Shown here: positions 39,931 through 50,639 of the stretch, in pieces | Position numbering within the stretch: the first letter of the stretch is position 1 | Layout: every line of letters begins with the position of its first letter | Assembly (NCBI GenBank): GCA_963575745.1 | Contig: CAUYUJ010016134.1 | Location: 75,001-139,000 of the forward strand | Direction: 5' to 3' | Length of the DNA: 64,000 bases | Source: Prorocentrum cordatum | Taxonomy: Eukaryota > Sar > Dinophyceae > Prorocentrales > Prorocentraceae | Translations under genes and position numbers: made by a program | The notes under the pieces: model-generated | Databases searched by the model: none | What the model was told of the DNA's origin: nothing | The model's input: only the letters and a program-made list of their open reading frames with translations

Positions 39931-40013
39931 ATGAAGCGCGAGCACGCCTCTGGTGACAGCGCAGATCCCGAGCACGTCGTGAGGAAGTCCAGAGCGAGAG
40001 CGTGATTCGTGAT

Positions 40014-40157
40014 CAGGGCTCGGGCTAAGCGGTGTTTTGGCAATTTCGTGGACCGTTTTCGTTTTGACTTCGTTTTGCAGCAAATGTGGGACGAAGACAG
40101 AACTAGGGATGACGAAAACAAAACGAAAACGGAGAACACTGCTTAACTCGAGCCCTG
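40014..40157. mobile_element. Family C (hAT-like) element, copy C2
   Basis: 144 bp, CAGGGCTCGGGCTAAGCGGT to GCTTAACTCGAGCCCTG, TIRs of about 23 bp. Flanked by TTCGTGAT (40006-40013) and TTCCTGAT (40158-40165), 7 of 8 identical. Confidence 0.93.
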
Positions 40158-41070
40158 TTCCTGATTGTCGAGGGCGCGGCGTCTGAATCAATCGCAAGGA
40201 AGTTCCAAGCGAGAGGGCGAGTTGTGTGTAAACTGTGAGGAAGTCCCGCGCGAGAGAGGAGGATGACCCGATGGTATGACGAGGACCGGACGGATGTGCA
40301 CCAGGAGGAAGCAGGACTGGTAGAACAAGAACAAGGATAACGAGTTGAAGGAGGAGCAGGGCGAGCAGGCATGATGAACGGGGAACCCGTGCTGGGCCAG
40401 GCGGGGAGGGGGAACAGGGAAGAACGGAGCAGGCGGTACAGACAGGGAGGGAATGATGGAGAGGCTTGGAGGAATGAGGGAGGCAAGGGGAGAGGGAGAG
40501 GGAGGGAGGGATGGGGGAGGGATGGGGGTGCTGTGTGGGGGAGAGTGCGGCAGCGAAAAAACACGGACGCTCGAGCGCTCGCGTTCGCCCTCAGCCTCAG
40601 TTTTTTTCCACCGCATGGATTGGAAGAGACGGACAGGAGCATCCATACGACGAGGGAGTTTTGAGCAAGCATCGAGTTATGATGTTCCGACCTACCTTAG
40701 TCTTGATCACCAGGAAGAATTTCGAGCACCAAAGAGGTACCGAAACTCGAGGGTTTTCACGTGTCGGGCCCTGGGAGACACTCGCCCGACACTGTTTCGA
40801 CACTCTTTTGACACTTTGCCGGGTGCTCGAAATCATTTCTGGGATGAGGTCCTTAAGTAGGATGGGAACAACATACGCATTTAGAGGGTAGGGCATCCAG
40901 GACACCCACCCTCTGACGCGTGTCGTCGTCATCCTTCTCCTGCCTTGCTGTTGCTCCTCCTGCTCCCCAGTCACATCCTGGTTCGCTCGGCTCCCTGCTG
41001 TTCTTTCCCTCCTTCCCCGCAGTCCCTGCCGGTGTCGCTCTTCACTCCCTCTCCCGCACCCGTGCCAGCC
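40158..41070. other. Non-genic DNA
   Basis: Contains GGAAGTCC...GCGAGAG short repeats at about 40,197 and 40,237 (also at 39,982) and a purine-rich tract at about 40,420-40,560. No gene recognised. Confidence 0.5.
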
Positions 41071-41216
41071 CAGGGTTGGACCTAAACGGTGTGTTTTGCG
41101 ATTTCGTAGGCCGTTTTCGTTTCGACTTCGGTTTGCGGTAAAGGCGGATTCGAGACAAAAGCGAGGGAAAACGAAAACAACATGAAACCGAAGAACACCG
41201 CTTAGACTCAGCCCTG
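41071..41216. mobile_element. Family C (hAT-like) element, copy C3
   Basis: 146 bp, CAGGGTTGGACCTAAACGGT to GCTTAGACTCAGCCCTG. Flanked by a perfect 8-bp TGCCAGCC (41063-41070 and 41217-41224). Confidence 0.95.
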
Positions 41217-41459
41217 TGCCAGCCCGCACGACCCACTCATCCCCTTTTCGGGGCGCAAGGTACCTGGAGAAGGGCAAGTGATGAGGCCTCCGTGGCGCGG
41301 TTCGCGCGTAGCCCCCGTCATTGCGCGGCGAGCTTGCGCTCGCTGCCGCGATCCGCATGCTGCCTCGGCGCCGTCTCAATGGAGGAGAAGCCGATGTACT
41401 CCAGGGGTACGAACGCAGTCGATTTCCCGCCTCCAGTCCCCAAGTCCCCCCCCCCACCC

Positions 41460-41547
41460 ACGCACACACAACAAACCACACACACACACACACGCGCACG
41501 CGCACGCGCACGCGCACGCGCACGCGCACGCACGCACGCATGCACAC

Positions 41548-41585
<38 letters not shown>

Positions 41586-41606
41586 CACACACACACACAC
41601 ACACCC
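41460..41606. repeat. (CA)n/(CG-CA)n microsatellite
   Basis: ACACAC with GCGCAC and CACGCA blocks. Opposite-strand Cys/Val frames are repeat artefacts. Confidence 0.95.
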
Positions 41607-41899
41607 CAACAAACGACCACAAACATCTGCTCGGGGGGGGGGGGCATTCGGTAGCATCCCGATCGAAGACGCCCCCCTCCAATACATGTCCCCGAGTTTG
41701 GCCCAAAAAGTTGGTCAAGTTGAAGACCCTCGTACCCCCCTGCTACTTCAGGCTGCAATGGGGATGCATGCCTGCGCGTGGACTTCGAACACATTGCCAG
41801 GACCCTGCAGCTGGAAGCCACGCTGGCGACCAGGCACGTGAATGTAATTGCTCTCGGCCCACCCCGCCACCGTGCCTGGCTGTGGGTCACAGGCCTCTG

Positions 41900-42480
41900 G
41901 GATGCTCGCTGAGATGCCACGGGAGGCCTGTCGGGGGCTTCTTGGGAGCCGTTTTGAGGCTTCTTCGGGGCGGCTGTTTTGGAGCTCCTCGGGGCGTCTT
42001 CAGGGCCTCTGGGGGGTTTGGGGCCTCTTGGGAGCCTCTCGGGGTCTGCTTGGGGCCTCCTGGGGACCTCTTGGGGCAGAAGGCTCGAATTGTCGGTTCG
42101 TGTTCCCCCTCGTGGACTCGTAGACTCTTCTTGGGGTTGTCTTTTGGTCTTCTTGGGCCGTCTTGGGCGCCTCTGGGGCCGCCTTGGGGCCCTCTTGGAC
42201 CGTGTTGTGCCCTCCTGTACGACTCTTTGGGCGGTCCTGGGAGCCTCTTGGGCCGTCTTGGAGCGACGGAAGCTCGAAAGATCGAGGACGCCAGAATCAT
42301 TGAAACACCGTATGGGACATGTATGATTTGGGCCTCGCGGGGCCCTGTTGGGAAGGCTCTTGGGGCGTCTCGGAGGCCTCTTGGGGCCATCTTGGGCGTC
42401 TTGGGGCGTCTCGGGGCCCCCTTGGGCCGTCTTGAGGGGCTCTCGGGGCCCTCTTGGCCCGTCTTGGTTGGGGCCATCTT
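41900..42480. repeat. Degenerate CTTGGGGCC-type tandem repeat (N1)
   Basis: A series of short units of about 12-18 bp built on CTCTTGGGGCC, GTCTTGGGGC and CTTCTTGGGG. One segment at about 42,078-42,112 (GAAGGCTCGAATTGTCGGTT, CGTGTTCCCCCTCG) matches the repeated segment at 57.78-57.90 kb. Gly/Leu-rich frames are not taken as genes. Confidence 0.8.
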
Positions 42481-42689
42481 GGGTCCGAACAAATCACGCG
42501 AGAAGATGCGCCGGTGACCAGGGGAATCGCGCCAAGCTGAGGAAGATTTGAGAATTTGGGGCCCAGGCCTCTTAAAGACTCCTCAGGCGTGAGGACAGAA
42601 GCTTAGATGATTAGGCAAAGGACCTTGGGGCACGCCCACTCCGTGCCCAGCGGCACGGGGGCGGATGAATATAGAATCGAGGCCCTTGC

Positions 42690-42990
42690 GAGGAGGAGGA
42701 GGAGGAGGAGGAGGAGGAGGAGAAGGAGGGGGAGCGAAAGGAAGGACAGAGAGAAGGGGAGGGAGAGGGGGAGTAGGAGGAGGAGGAGGAGGAGGAGGAG
42801 GAGAGGAGGAGACCGCGCACACAGCAAAGAGGAGGAGGGGCGACAAAGGGGGAGGAGGAGAAGGAGAGAAGGAGGGGCGATAAAGGGGGAGAAGGAGGGG
42901 CGATAAGGAGGGGCGATAAAGGGGGAGGGCGATAAGGGGGAGAAACAGGGGCGATAAGGGAGAGAAGGAGGAGGAGCTGCCCACTGGTCG
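42690..42990. repeat. (AGG)n array with GGGCGATAA units
   Basis: A GGA array at 42,690-42,820, then GGAGAAGGAGGGGCGATAAAG repeated about six times up to 42,965. Confidence 0.92.
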
Positions 42991-43104
42991 AAGCGCTCGA
43001 AGTCTCCGAGCCTGTCGAATCGAGGTCCAGTCTCTCCGCCAACTTCTCCTCGCTCGCCTCCACTCTGCCGCCCCTGCGTGCCCATGGGGGAGAGTCGCTC
43101 CCGC

Positions 43105-43275
43105 CTGGTAAGTGCGAGAGGCGTCTCGAACTGAAGCAGCGTCGGTACATGCTCCCATGCTTGCTCTATCTGTTGCCTGCTGCTACCGTGCATGCCGACG
43201 TGATGGAACGAAAGGGGGAGAGTCTGACCTAACATCTGAGTCAGAGCCTCCGACATACACATTGTATGGAATACA
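43105..43275. repeat. Repeat J, copy 1
   Basis: GAAGCAGCGTCGGTACATGC, CCATGCTTGCTCTATCTG, then CTCCGACATACACATTGTAT. Recurs at 54,622-54,760; both copies lie close to an AGG array. Confidence 0.75.
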
Positions 43276-43565
43276 TCTCACACTGGTGAAACAGGGAGTA
43301 AATATCCACCAGTAGGAAGGAGAAACTCACCGTCCTGAGTTGTGGATATGTATATATATGTGTGTGTAGAGCACTCCAGCAGCACACAAAAACAACCCGA
43401 GAGTCACTGCACATCTAAAGTGGGTAGCTCACACTTCTGAACAGTCTGACGTCGGTTCGGTCTGACCTCGGATCGGTCGGATCGGTCGGACTTGCGAGAG
43501 GAGGAAGGAGAAGAAACATGAGGCAAGAAAAGACATACAAAACGTGTTTTAACGCGGCGCTTCAA
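43276..43565. other. Non-genic DNA flanking the copia element
   Basis: Contains a TATGTATATATATGTGTGTG run and a GGTCGGATCGG repeat (43,450-43,490). A copia LTR could lie here but I could not identify one. Confidence 0.4.
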
Positions 43566-44510
43566 TCACCGTGAGGCCATGCGTCCTGGACGAGCTCCTT
43601 GGTGACCTCCCAGGCTTTGACGAAGCCGTGGGTCTGGTGAGTATAGCGGCTTCCACTCTCCTTGCCAAATTTGGTGTAGGCGACTTGGCTCATCATCCCG
43701 GTGTCGCAGTAGGTCCGTTTCTGCTTCTTCTGTGTCTTCTTCGTCTTTCTCTCACTGGGGATGGTTTTCGTAGTCTGTGCCGTGTCACGGCACTCCGTAG
43801 TCTGTGCCTTGTCACGGTTTTCTGTAGTATGTGCCTTGTCACGGCATTTCGCATATTACATTCCAGCCACGATCATGATAGTTACCATGGTAGCTACGAT
43901 AACGTGCATCATCCATTTACTCGTGGTTATCAGAGGAAAGTTGGCCACGATCATGCGAGTATCGTGCCACGCGAACTTCACCAGGCCGTCGTCCTCCTTC
44001 GCCTTGTACTTGTCCACCTTGCTGGCTGCAGCCAACATGCCGATGAGGCTTGCCGTCGCCGCTGCATTCCCCACCGCTGTCAGCTGCGGAGTGGCGAACT
44101 TCCTCTCTTTCAGCTGTCTGTCCTTGGCGCTCTTCTTTCTGGCAGCATGGAACTTGTCGTCACACATCAAGCGTATTGTCCCAGATGTGAGGCGATCGGC
44201 CAGTAGCTGTTGCGCCGCCAGCTCCGTGAAGCGATCGGCGAACTGGCGTTCTGACCAATTGCCAGCTGGTCGCCATCGAGATCATGCGCTCACTCGTCAC
44301 CTACACCTCGATGCTGGTCCGCTTGTCGAACATATGTATTTTTTTTGCGCAGCGTCCTAGACAGACTTGACGTCCACCACGAGCGCGCCCATACCAAGTA
44401 CCTGCATGGTGGCGTTGAGCCTCGGATCCTGGCGCGTTTTGAGCATCAGGCTGTAGTGCACCTACACGTACCCAAGAGCGTCAACTCCACCTGCGGCGGC
44501 CTGGGCCTCG
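43566..44510 (-). pseudogene. copia C-terminal region downstream of RNase H
   Basis: The minus-strand pieces CDDKFHAARKKSAKDRQLKE (about 44,165) and SKVDKYKAKEDDGLVKFAWH (about 44,020) are followed by a hydrophobic stretch (VIVATMVTIMIVAGM) and finally AYTKFGKESGSRYTHQTHGF then QDAWPHGD with a stop at 43,566-43,568. Dinoflagellate copia-type polyproteins often carry a C-terminal extension of this kind after RNase H, including a hydrophobic segment; its role is unknown. Several stops interrupt the frame. Confidence 0.5.
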
Positions 44511-45630
44511 CTAGCCCACGAGGACCTTCTCACCCTTGGTAGCTTCCACGATCGCCAGCCGACCACCAAGTACTTGACTGTCGCGCCCTTCAGCGCGTCT
44601 TTGTGTGTAGCCATCATCAGATAGCCGCCCTGTGAACTGCCGTCTCTCCGTACCGCTCACGCGGCATCCGTCACGCACACGAAAGCCACGTCGTCTGGAT
44701 TGTTGCACACATATGGGAAAAAGCTGGCACGCGTCACTGTTCGACTTGGCGAACCTCAGCGTCTTGTTGCCCTCAATCAGATTCTGTACGATGGCGCTGT
44801 CGTTGATCGTGCCCTGACCTAGACTTACGTGGCGCTGCAAGTGGGGCGCTGCCTGGTTGCTGGTCCACGCTAGACTACCCATCTGTCCTCGTAGTTGTCG
44901 GCGCTCGCCCTCGGTAGTTGCCAACTTGTGGTCGTTGCCCTAGCCTTGGCAACCTTCGTGGGCTTCGGTTGCTCGACGTAGAGGTCTCGCGACTCACTCG
45001 GCAGTTTCCACCTGGGCATTGACTCAGCTGGTTGCCACAAGTATCCATGGACGTATACCTTGCAATGTCCAGCGCGTCACTATCTGCCCGTATCTTCCCG
45101 CGACCTGAAGTTGAATGTTTTCTCTAGCTCCTGGACCCTTGACTCGAAGCACGCCGCGCTCTTCTCGTCGCTGCCGCCCCCGGGCCCGTCGTCGACGCGA
45201 CGCCAGATCTCTCCTTCAAGCTGTTTCTCCCGAGCGCCTTCCTGGACGCGGCGGCTGAGAAACAGGCGGGTGCCTTGCGGTTGAATCACGAAGCCGCGCT
45301 CAATCATGCGGTCGGTCGCCTCTTCCCACCAGAGCCTCGGGGCGTCGCTCAAGCCGCGTGCTCTCGAGCAGCCACGTCCTTTTCCAGCGTGTAGCCGAGC
45401 ATCCTGCGCGCCCCCAAGGTAGATGCATTGGACTGCCACGATCCGATGGTTTCTCTTGCAGGAGCGAAGCGCTGACGCCAGGTCCGCCTCAGTCGCGCCA
45501 TCGCAGTAGCATCTGGGCCACGAAAACCTCGGATGACAAGTCGCGCCTTGGCCCCGTCGCCGCCGCCAGCTTTCTTGGACCACTTTAGTATGAAGCGCGC
45601 CCTCTGAACCTTGTTTGGGGTGCCCATCTC
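44511..45630 (-). pseudogene. copia reverse transcriptase / RNase H
   Basis: In order along the minus strand: RARFILKWSKK and KARLVIRGF (about 45,610-45,530, RT start), ARGLSDAPRLWWEEATDRMI (about 45,360-45,300), RRVDDGPGGG at about 45,195-45,170 (corresponding to the YVDDG catalytic motif, with Val-Asp-Asp kept), then LAWTSNQAAPHLQRHVSLGQ (about 44,870-44,810), the copia RT thumb. FAKSNSDACQLFPI and QFTGRLSDDGYTQRRAEG follow toward RNase H. These pieces are in three frames. The enzyme would make cDNA in virus-like particles; this copy cannot. Confidence 0.82.
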
Positions 45631-45869
45631 GTTTGCACCCTGCTTCCAGGCTCGGCTCTCGAAATTTCTGCGCAGCCCCCCCCCCCCCCGCTTCGCATGC
45701 GCAAATTTTGCCGCGCCCTCTGCTGCCGCATACTTCTCTCGGTGAGCTCGCTAGCGGCACGGCGCACATCTCGGTCTAAGTTGAACTCCGCGGCCTCGCC
45801 GTCAGAGCCCCGCCCCTGCGACATTGTCTCGCGGTTCAGAAACGCCACGTCTGCTGCGCCCCCAGTCGG

Positions 45870-47279
45870 TCTCAGGGCCCCGCCCAGAGCTCGCGGCGAG
45901 CAGCGCGCGTCCTGATGGGCCCCATCTGCGTCTGCCGGCGCTGCCGGTGGCTCTCACGTCGGTCGACTGGGCGACTTTGGCTCGGCTTGCGGCTCCAAAC
46001 TCTGGTCGCCTGGCGCCTGTCGAAGCTGGCCCGCCGTGGCCTGCTCAGGCGCTGGCGCTGCCCCGCCTGCGCCTGCTGGGCCTGGCCCTGGCTCCCCGGA
46101 GACGTTCGCGGGCCGAGAGAGGTCGTCCTCCGTCGGCCCGGGCAGCTGGCTGACGTCGAAGAGCTGCGCGATTCCTCCACGTCGTGGGCCTTGGCGTGTA
46201 GCTCGGGCAAGTTGTGGGTTATCCGGTTTTTTTGCCTGGCCGATGCTCTCCGCGGCCGGTCGGGCCCGGCCTGGGCTGCGTCGCAACTATAACTTCATCC
46301 GAGATCCAGCGCACCTTGGGCTGGCCATTCTCGCGCAGAGGCACGGTAGCTAGGCCCCCCCAGCGGGATTTCTGGAGTCGGCTGGCGCCGCGGTCGCGCC
46401 AGCAGTAGCATGGCTCGCCCGCGCTGACTGAGTCGTGAGCGTCGCGCCTTGTGCAGAGAAAAGCCTTGCGCAGACGCTCCGTCGGGCCCGCCTCGATGGG
46501 GGGGGTCGCTGCTGCCGCTCGACGTCGCATCGCCGGCTGGGCACCTTCCTGTTCGAGGCGCGTCCTCGAGGCGGGCGCGCGCAGCACGTCGGCGGAAAAA
46601 GAGTCGTTGAGCCCGGGGCTGCAGCCCAAGACCCGCCGCGCCGGGCTGCGGCCCTCGCGGCGCATCGCCCCATTGATTCGGCTGGGCGCGTAGCGCAGCG
46701 CCGCCTTCAGGTTCTCGATGTAGCGTTCGAGGCCAGTCCCCCCGAACCGTCGCTCCAGCGTCTCTCGCAGTACTTGGCGCGCTCGCTCGATGGGTCCAAG
46801 CGCGCCGTGAGCCTCTCCAGGCGACACTCGTATGTCGATGATGTGTTGGCAGGCCCAGTCGGGCCCCCCCCCGGCTGCGCGCGGCCCGGCGCTCGCCCAT
46901 GACGAGCGCATTGGGCTCGCCGCAGTGTCTGACCCGGGCCTTCTCGATGGATTGGGTCGCCTCGCCGGTCGCCCAACGAGCCGCGATTCGGCCCATCTGG
47001 AAACGGCGCGTTCAGACCATCACGTGCACGACCTTGGCCGACCCTGCTCGCAGCGTGAACCCAATGAAATCAAGGTAGAGTGCTTGGTTGGTTGAAGGAC
47101 TTCCAGGTCGTCGGCGCCGCCTCGAGCGGTTGCGACGCCATGCAGCGCTCGGCGCAGACCGAGCGCGCGTAGCGCCCGTCACGCAGGATGACCTCCTCGC
47201 GCGCACAGGCTGCCGTCAGCATGCGCGCGAGCGTTGCAGCGCCAGGTTGCCTGGGCTCTCTTGGGGGCGCTCCGCGCAC
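45870..47279 (-). pseudogene. copia integrase region
   Basis: Minus-strand pieces include RDGRYARSVCAERCMASQPL (about 47,185-47,125, pre-integrase zinc region), LYLDFIGFTLRAGSAKVVHV (about 47,075-47,015, first catalytic Asp), HIIDIRVSPGEAHGALGPIE then RARQVLRETLERRFG (about 46,840-46,750, usually HGxxERxxxxxK), and the C-terminal phrase SRLQKSRWGGLATVPLREN followed by PKVRWISDE (about 46,370-46,300). The last phrase is highly characteristic of dinoflagellate copia integrases. At least four frameshifts are needed to join the pieces. Confidence 0.75.
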
Positions 47280-48836
47280 CTGAGCACGCGCTTGCCAAAC
47301 TCGCTCTTCAAGGTTTTGTTGGACTGGCTGTCCTTCGCGTTATCGTCATTGAAGGTCACCGCGGCGCAGTAGATGTACTCCGCGGGGTCCGCGAGTCCCA
47401 GCGCGAGGAAGGATGCGTCCTGCACGTTCGGCTTGCTCAGCAGGTCGCTCAGTATCTCCGCCAGCTAGATGCCGTAGTCCTCTGCAAATTCTGCCCTGTG
47501 CATGTTGGCGTCCGGCATCCTGCCCTTGAGTTGCGCGCGGTCGCGATCCTTGCTGCGCTGGCAGTGGGCCAGACCTTCGGCGAGACACGCTTGGCGGTGC
47601 GAACTCCAGTCCTCTCGCGTGCGGATTCTTCTCCTAGTAGCTCCAAACCGGTCGTGCAGTTGTCGAATAGCACATGACTTCCAGGAAATTTGCATAGAGC
47701 ATTCGCCTTCCAGCTTGTCGCTGCTGCGGGTTGTTTCTCGTTCTCTTCTCGACCTGCATTCCATTGCGCGAGGTTGATCTTCCTGCAGAAATCAGGCGTG
47801 CGCCATGATGCTCTCCCTGCGTTGCCCTCAGGCGCGCGCGGTCATCCCCGGTCGCGCAACTGATCTTGCATCATTGACCACAACCTGTACCGGGGACTCA
47901 TCAAGACGTCGTCTGGCATCTGTTGCTCGATCATCTAGAGAAGCTGCAGTTGCGCACGCGTGGCGCTGAAGTCCCGGCCGCTGTGGAGTCCGGGCCCCCT
48001 AGTCTGGAAATCTCGTCTCCGCAATTCCGTGGTGAGCCCCCATTGGCCCCCATGGACCTTCCAGACTTTCCGCTGGCCCCGCTGTGCGTCGCTCGCCCTA
48101 GCCAGGTCGGCGCTCGCTTCCTTGTAGGTGGGGCGCGCCGCGCCCTGTCGCCTGCGAAGCTGCTTGGCGCTGAGGTCCTTGGCTTAATTGCTGCGCCCAT
48201 CCGCTTCCAGTCTTGCTGATCTCGGCCACGCTGCCATAGCTCCTCGCACGGCAGCGCCTCTCTTCCCAGGAAGGCGCATGGGCTCATCGGGTGCTGCGCG
48301 CGGGCATGGCCCAGCATACGATGCGGCAGGAGGGTATGATCGGTTCGGTTCTTCGCGCATGTGTTGTATGTCTCCAGCATGACGACCATGTGGTATCCTC
48401 CTTGGGCCTGCTGGCGCAGTGGCAATAAATTCCCGTCACCGTCCCAGCATGCCCTCTTGTTCTCGCGGTTCGCGACCATGCCAAGTTCATCCATGATGCG
48501 CCTGTCGAGCAGGAACGGCTTGCGACCAGGAGTGATGTGCGTTGGAATCTCCACAGAGCGACCTCCAGGGAATGGGGAATAGCTGCCTGCGCGGTCGTTT
48601 CGCTGGTCGCGTTGTTGTCGCGCGTGACACTCCGTGGAACGCGGGGAGAATCTCGTGCGTGTAACCAGGGAACCATTCGAGACCAGCCTCCTGCAGTACG
48701 CCTTGAGCGTCTCGTATCTCACGTTGGTCGCCCCACTGGCGCGCATGGCGTCCGCTGGGCCTTGGTCTTCTGCGTTGCATATCGAGGCGGGCCCCGTGTC
48801 TGTAGTCGTCCTGACGTCGGACGCGTCCACAGACAA
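47280..48836 (-). pseudogene. copia aspartic protease and flanking region
   Basis: From 48,836: MSVDASDVRTTTDTGPASIC, with DTG at about 48,800-48,792, where retroviral-type proteases have D(T/S)GA, here with an inserted Pro. Downstream are GRSVEIPTHITPGRKPFLLD and GYHMVVMLETYNTCAKNRTD, which read like the protease C-terminus and its linker. A further 650 bases of minus-strand frame lead to the integrase and contain no recognised domain. A 301-codon frame remains open, but neighbouring parts are frameshifted. Confidence 0.65.
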
Positions 48837-48864
48837 GCAGGCTCGCCTCCTGCCTTGGGGGGGT

Positions 48865-49744
48865 GCAGTCGGGAGCGAAATGCTTACGTTCTCCGCATCT
48901 CGGGCACATCGTCACTTCTGTGGCGGTTGGTGGGCCACTCCCTGGGAATATCGGTCCTGGTCTTCTTTGGTAGTTCGTCTTGCCGCGTCCCCTGGCCGGT
49001 CGCCCTCTGGCCGCTTTGCCTGCGGGCCCTCAACGCGCGCGGCGCCGCCTCCTCGAGGGATGGTCGGGGCCGCGCTCCTGGCTTGCGTCGTCGGCGGCTG
49101 CGCCGCGGCCATGGCGGGATAGAAACCCCTGGCCAACCTCGCGTCACTCATCTTCTTCCCACCTGGCAGGGCAAGGCTCGAGAGTTCGCCCGCTGCGACG
49201 GCAGCGAGTCCAGGCCGAACGCCGCCTGCAAGTATTTCTCGATTGTATCGAGGGCGAGACTGCCCCCTATCTGATTCGCGATGAGTTGCTCGACTTGGCC
49301 CATCCCGCTCGTCGAAAGAGAAAACACCCCAGCACCTGGTCTGGGGGCGAGATGCTGCGAGTCCTGATCTGTCCCACCGCGTTGCGAAACCTCGTCAGGT
49401 AGTCGATCGGGAGCTTCTTTGGCTTGCGAGCCCTCCCGAGCGCGCTGCAATGCACCGCGGCCGTTCCCCGCTGAACCTCGAGAGGGAGCCGGCGGCCGCG
49501 ACGTCCCAAACCCTTCCGCTTGGACCAGGGGCCGCCCTGGGGGCCGGCACTCCAGTCGGCCACCCAATGGCGGGCAATCTGTTCGAGCAGATGAGGGAGG
49601 TGGTCGCGCGCGCGGGATCTGGCCCTGCCTCGCCCCCCACCCCTCTACTAGCAGACAGTCGTCACCAACGCAGGGAGGGCGGCTGGGAAGAGGACGAGGA
49701 GATGATTCCATCGCCGCACGCGCGGCCGCACCGGAGGGGGGCAC
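48865..49744 (-). pseudogene. copia gag with CCHC zinc knuckle
   Basis: The frame from 49,744 to 49,148 ends TSGMGQVEQLIANQIGGSLA and LDTIEKYLQAAFG, a gag-type helical stretch. After frame changes the phrase CPRCGERKHFAPDC at about 48,906-48,865 gives a canonical Cys-x2-Cys-x4-His-x4-Cys knuckle, used to bind element RNA. The segment between (KRPEGDRPGDAARRTTKEDQ) is basic and Gly/Ala-rich. The 5' part overlaps the region where plus-strand LINE-3 ORF1 begins, so the border between the two elements near 49.5 kb is uncertain. Confidence 0.75.
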
Positions 49745-50608
49745 TGGCGGACGGGAGCTCGCAGGAGGAGCAGGTCACGATGCTCGGCATTGCGGCGTTT
49801 TCCGGCAGGAGCTGACCCCCGTCGCAGCTTCGGTGGAGCAGTTGTGCTTGGGGTTCAGTATTTTGGGCCCACGCCTCAGCGACTTCATTCCAGTTGTGAG
49901 TGAGCGCTTGCAGCCTGTGGACAGCAGGCTGGGCGTCTCAGAGGCCAGGACCGAAAAGCTGGAGAGCATGCTAAGAATCTCGAGTCTTCCTGGCCAGCCG
50001 GCGCAGCTCCACCTCAACGCGCCGCTCGGCACGTCGACGGACAAGAGGCGCATCGCGGCCGCGATTGGCAGCCTAGATGCGTTGAGCAGCATGGCAAAGG
50101 CGACCGCGCGGCCGAAGGACAAGTCGACGGCGTTGAAGGGCCCGGTCCCAAGCAGCGCGCATTCCAAGGGGGACTTCAAGGGCATCTTGTTCGCGGAGTT
50201 CCAGGTGGCCGCGGAGAGGGGCGCCGCCGCTTACCTCCTCCGCGCGGCGCGTCTCCAGCCAGGCGGAGGGGAAGGTTTGCGGGCGACGGCTGATCGCCCT
50301 GCCTTGGAACGTGCTGCCCGGAACTTTGGTTTCGGCTTCGAGCGGCTGTTCAGATGCGAATGGCGGATCCAGTGCCGCGTGACGATATCCAGCGAGGCTC
50401 CGCGCCTGCTCGCACTGGGGGGCGAGGGGGCGGCGACGGCCACGTCGACGACGACGCCGCGCGACATGAATTGCGCGGCGATTGGGGGGCATGGGAAGAG
50501 CTGCGCAACAACCAGGCTGCGCAGGACCTTATCCAGAATAACACGGACACGCTGTCCCGGGCTGGCCTGGGAACGATGGGCTCGAAGGGGCAGAAAGGGC
50601 GGTGCTAA
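49567..50608 (+). pseudogene. LINE-3 ORF1-like protein
   Basis: The first part, MAGNLFEQMREVVARAGSGP onward, reaches about 49,815 and then continues in another frame as VAASVEQLCLGFSILGPRLS, SERLQPVDSRLGVSEARTEK, GDFKGILFAEFQVAAERGAA and LERAARNFGFGFERLFRCEW, ending near 50,608. The helical SERLQPV...SEARTEKLESM stretch followed by a compact basic region is the pattern of dinoflagellate LINE ORF1. No zinc finger seen. The open part is 399 codons long if read through the upstream frame. The start chosen is the first Met in front of the conserved-looking stretch; upstream codons overlap copia gag. Confidence 0.65.
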
Positions 50609-50639
50609 AGGGCACTAGGAAGCACAGCACACGAGCGCA

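Larger units (their letters stand above)
43566..49744 (-). mobile_element. Ty1/copia retrotransposon, decayed
   Basis: Minus-strand order gag, zinc knuckle, protease, integrase, RT/RNase H, which is the Ty1/copia order. Fragments are in at least three frames, with frameshifts every few hundred bases, so nothing intact remains. The best markers are a CxxCx4Hx4C knuckle, a DTG protease site, the integrase C-terminal phrase and the RT DDG phrase. LTRs, primer-binding site and target duplications were not found. Its gag end meets the 5' end of LINE-3, which runs the other way. Confidence 0.85.

Noticed and set aside
43566-44170. Hydrophobic segment in the copia C-terminal region as a separate membrane protein
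   Set aside because: It lies in frame order after the copia RT/RNase H pieces, lacks its own start context and is interrupted by stops, so it is treated as part of the decayed polyprotein.
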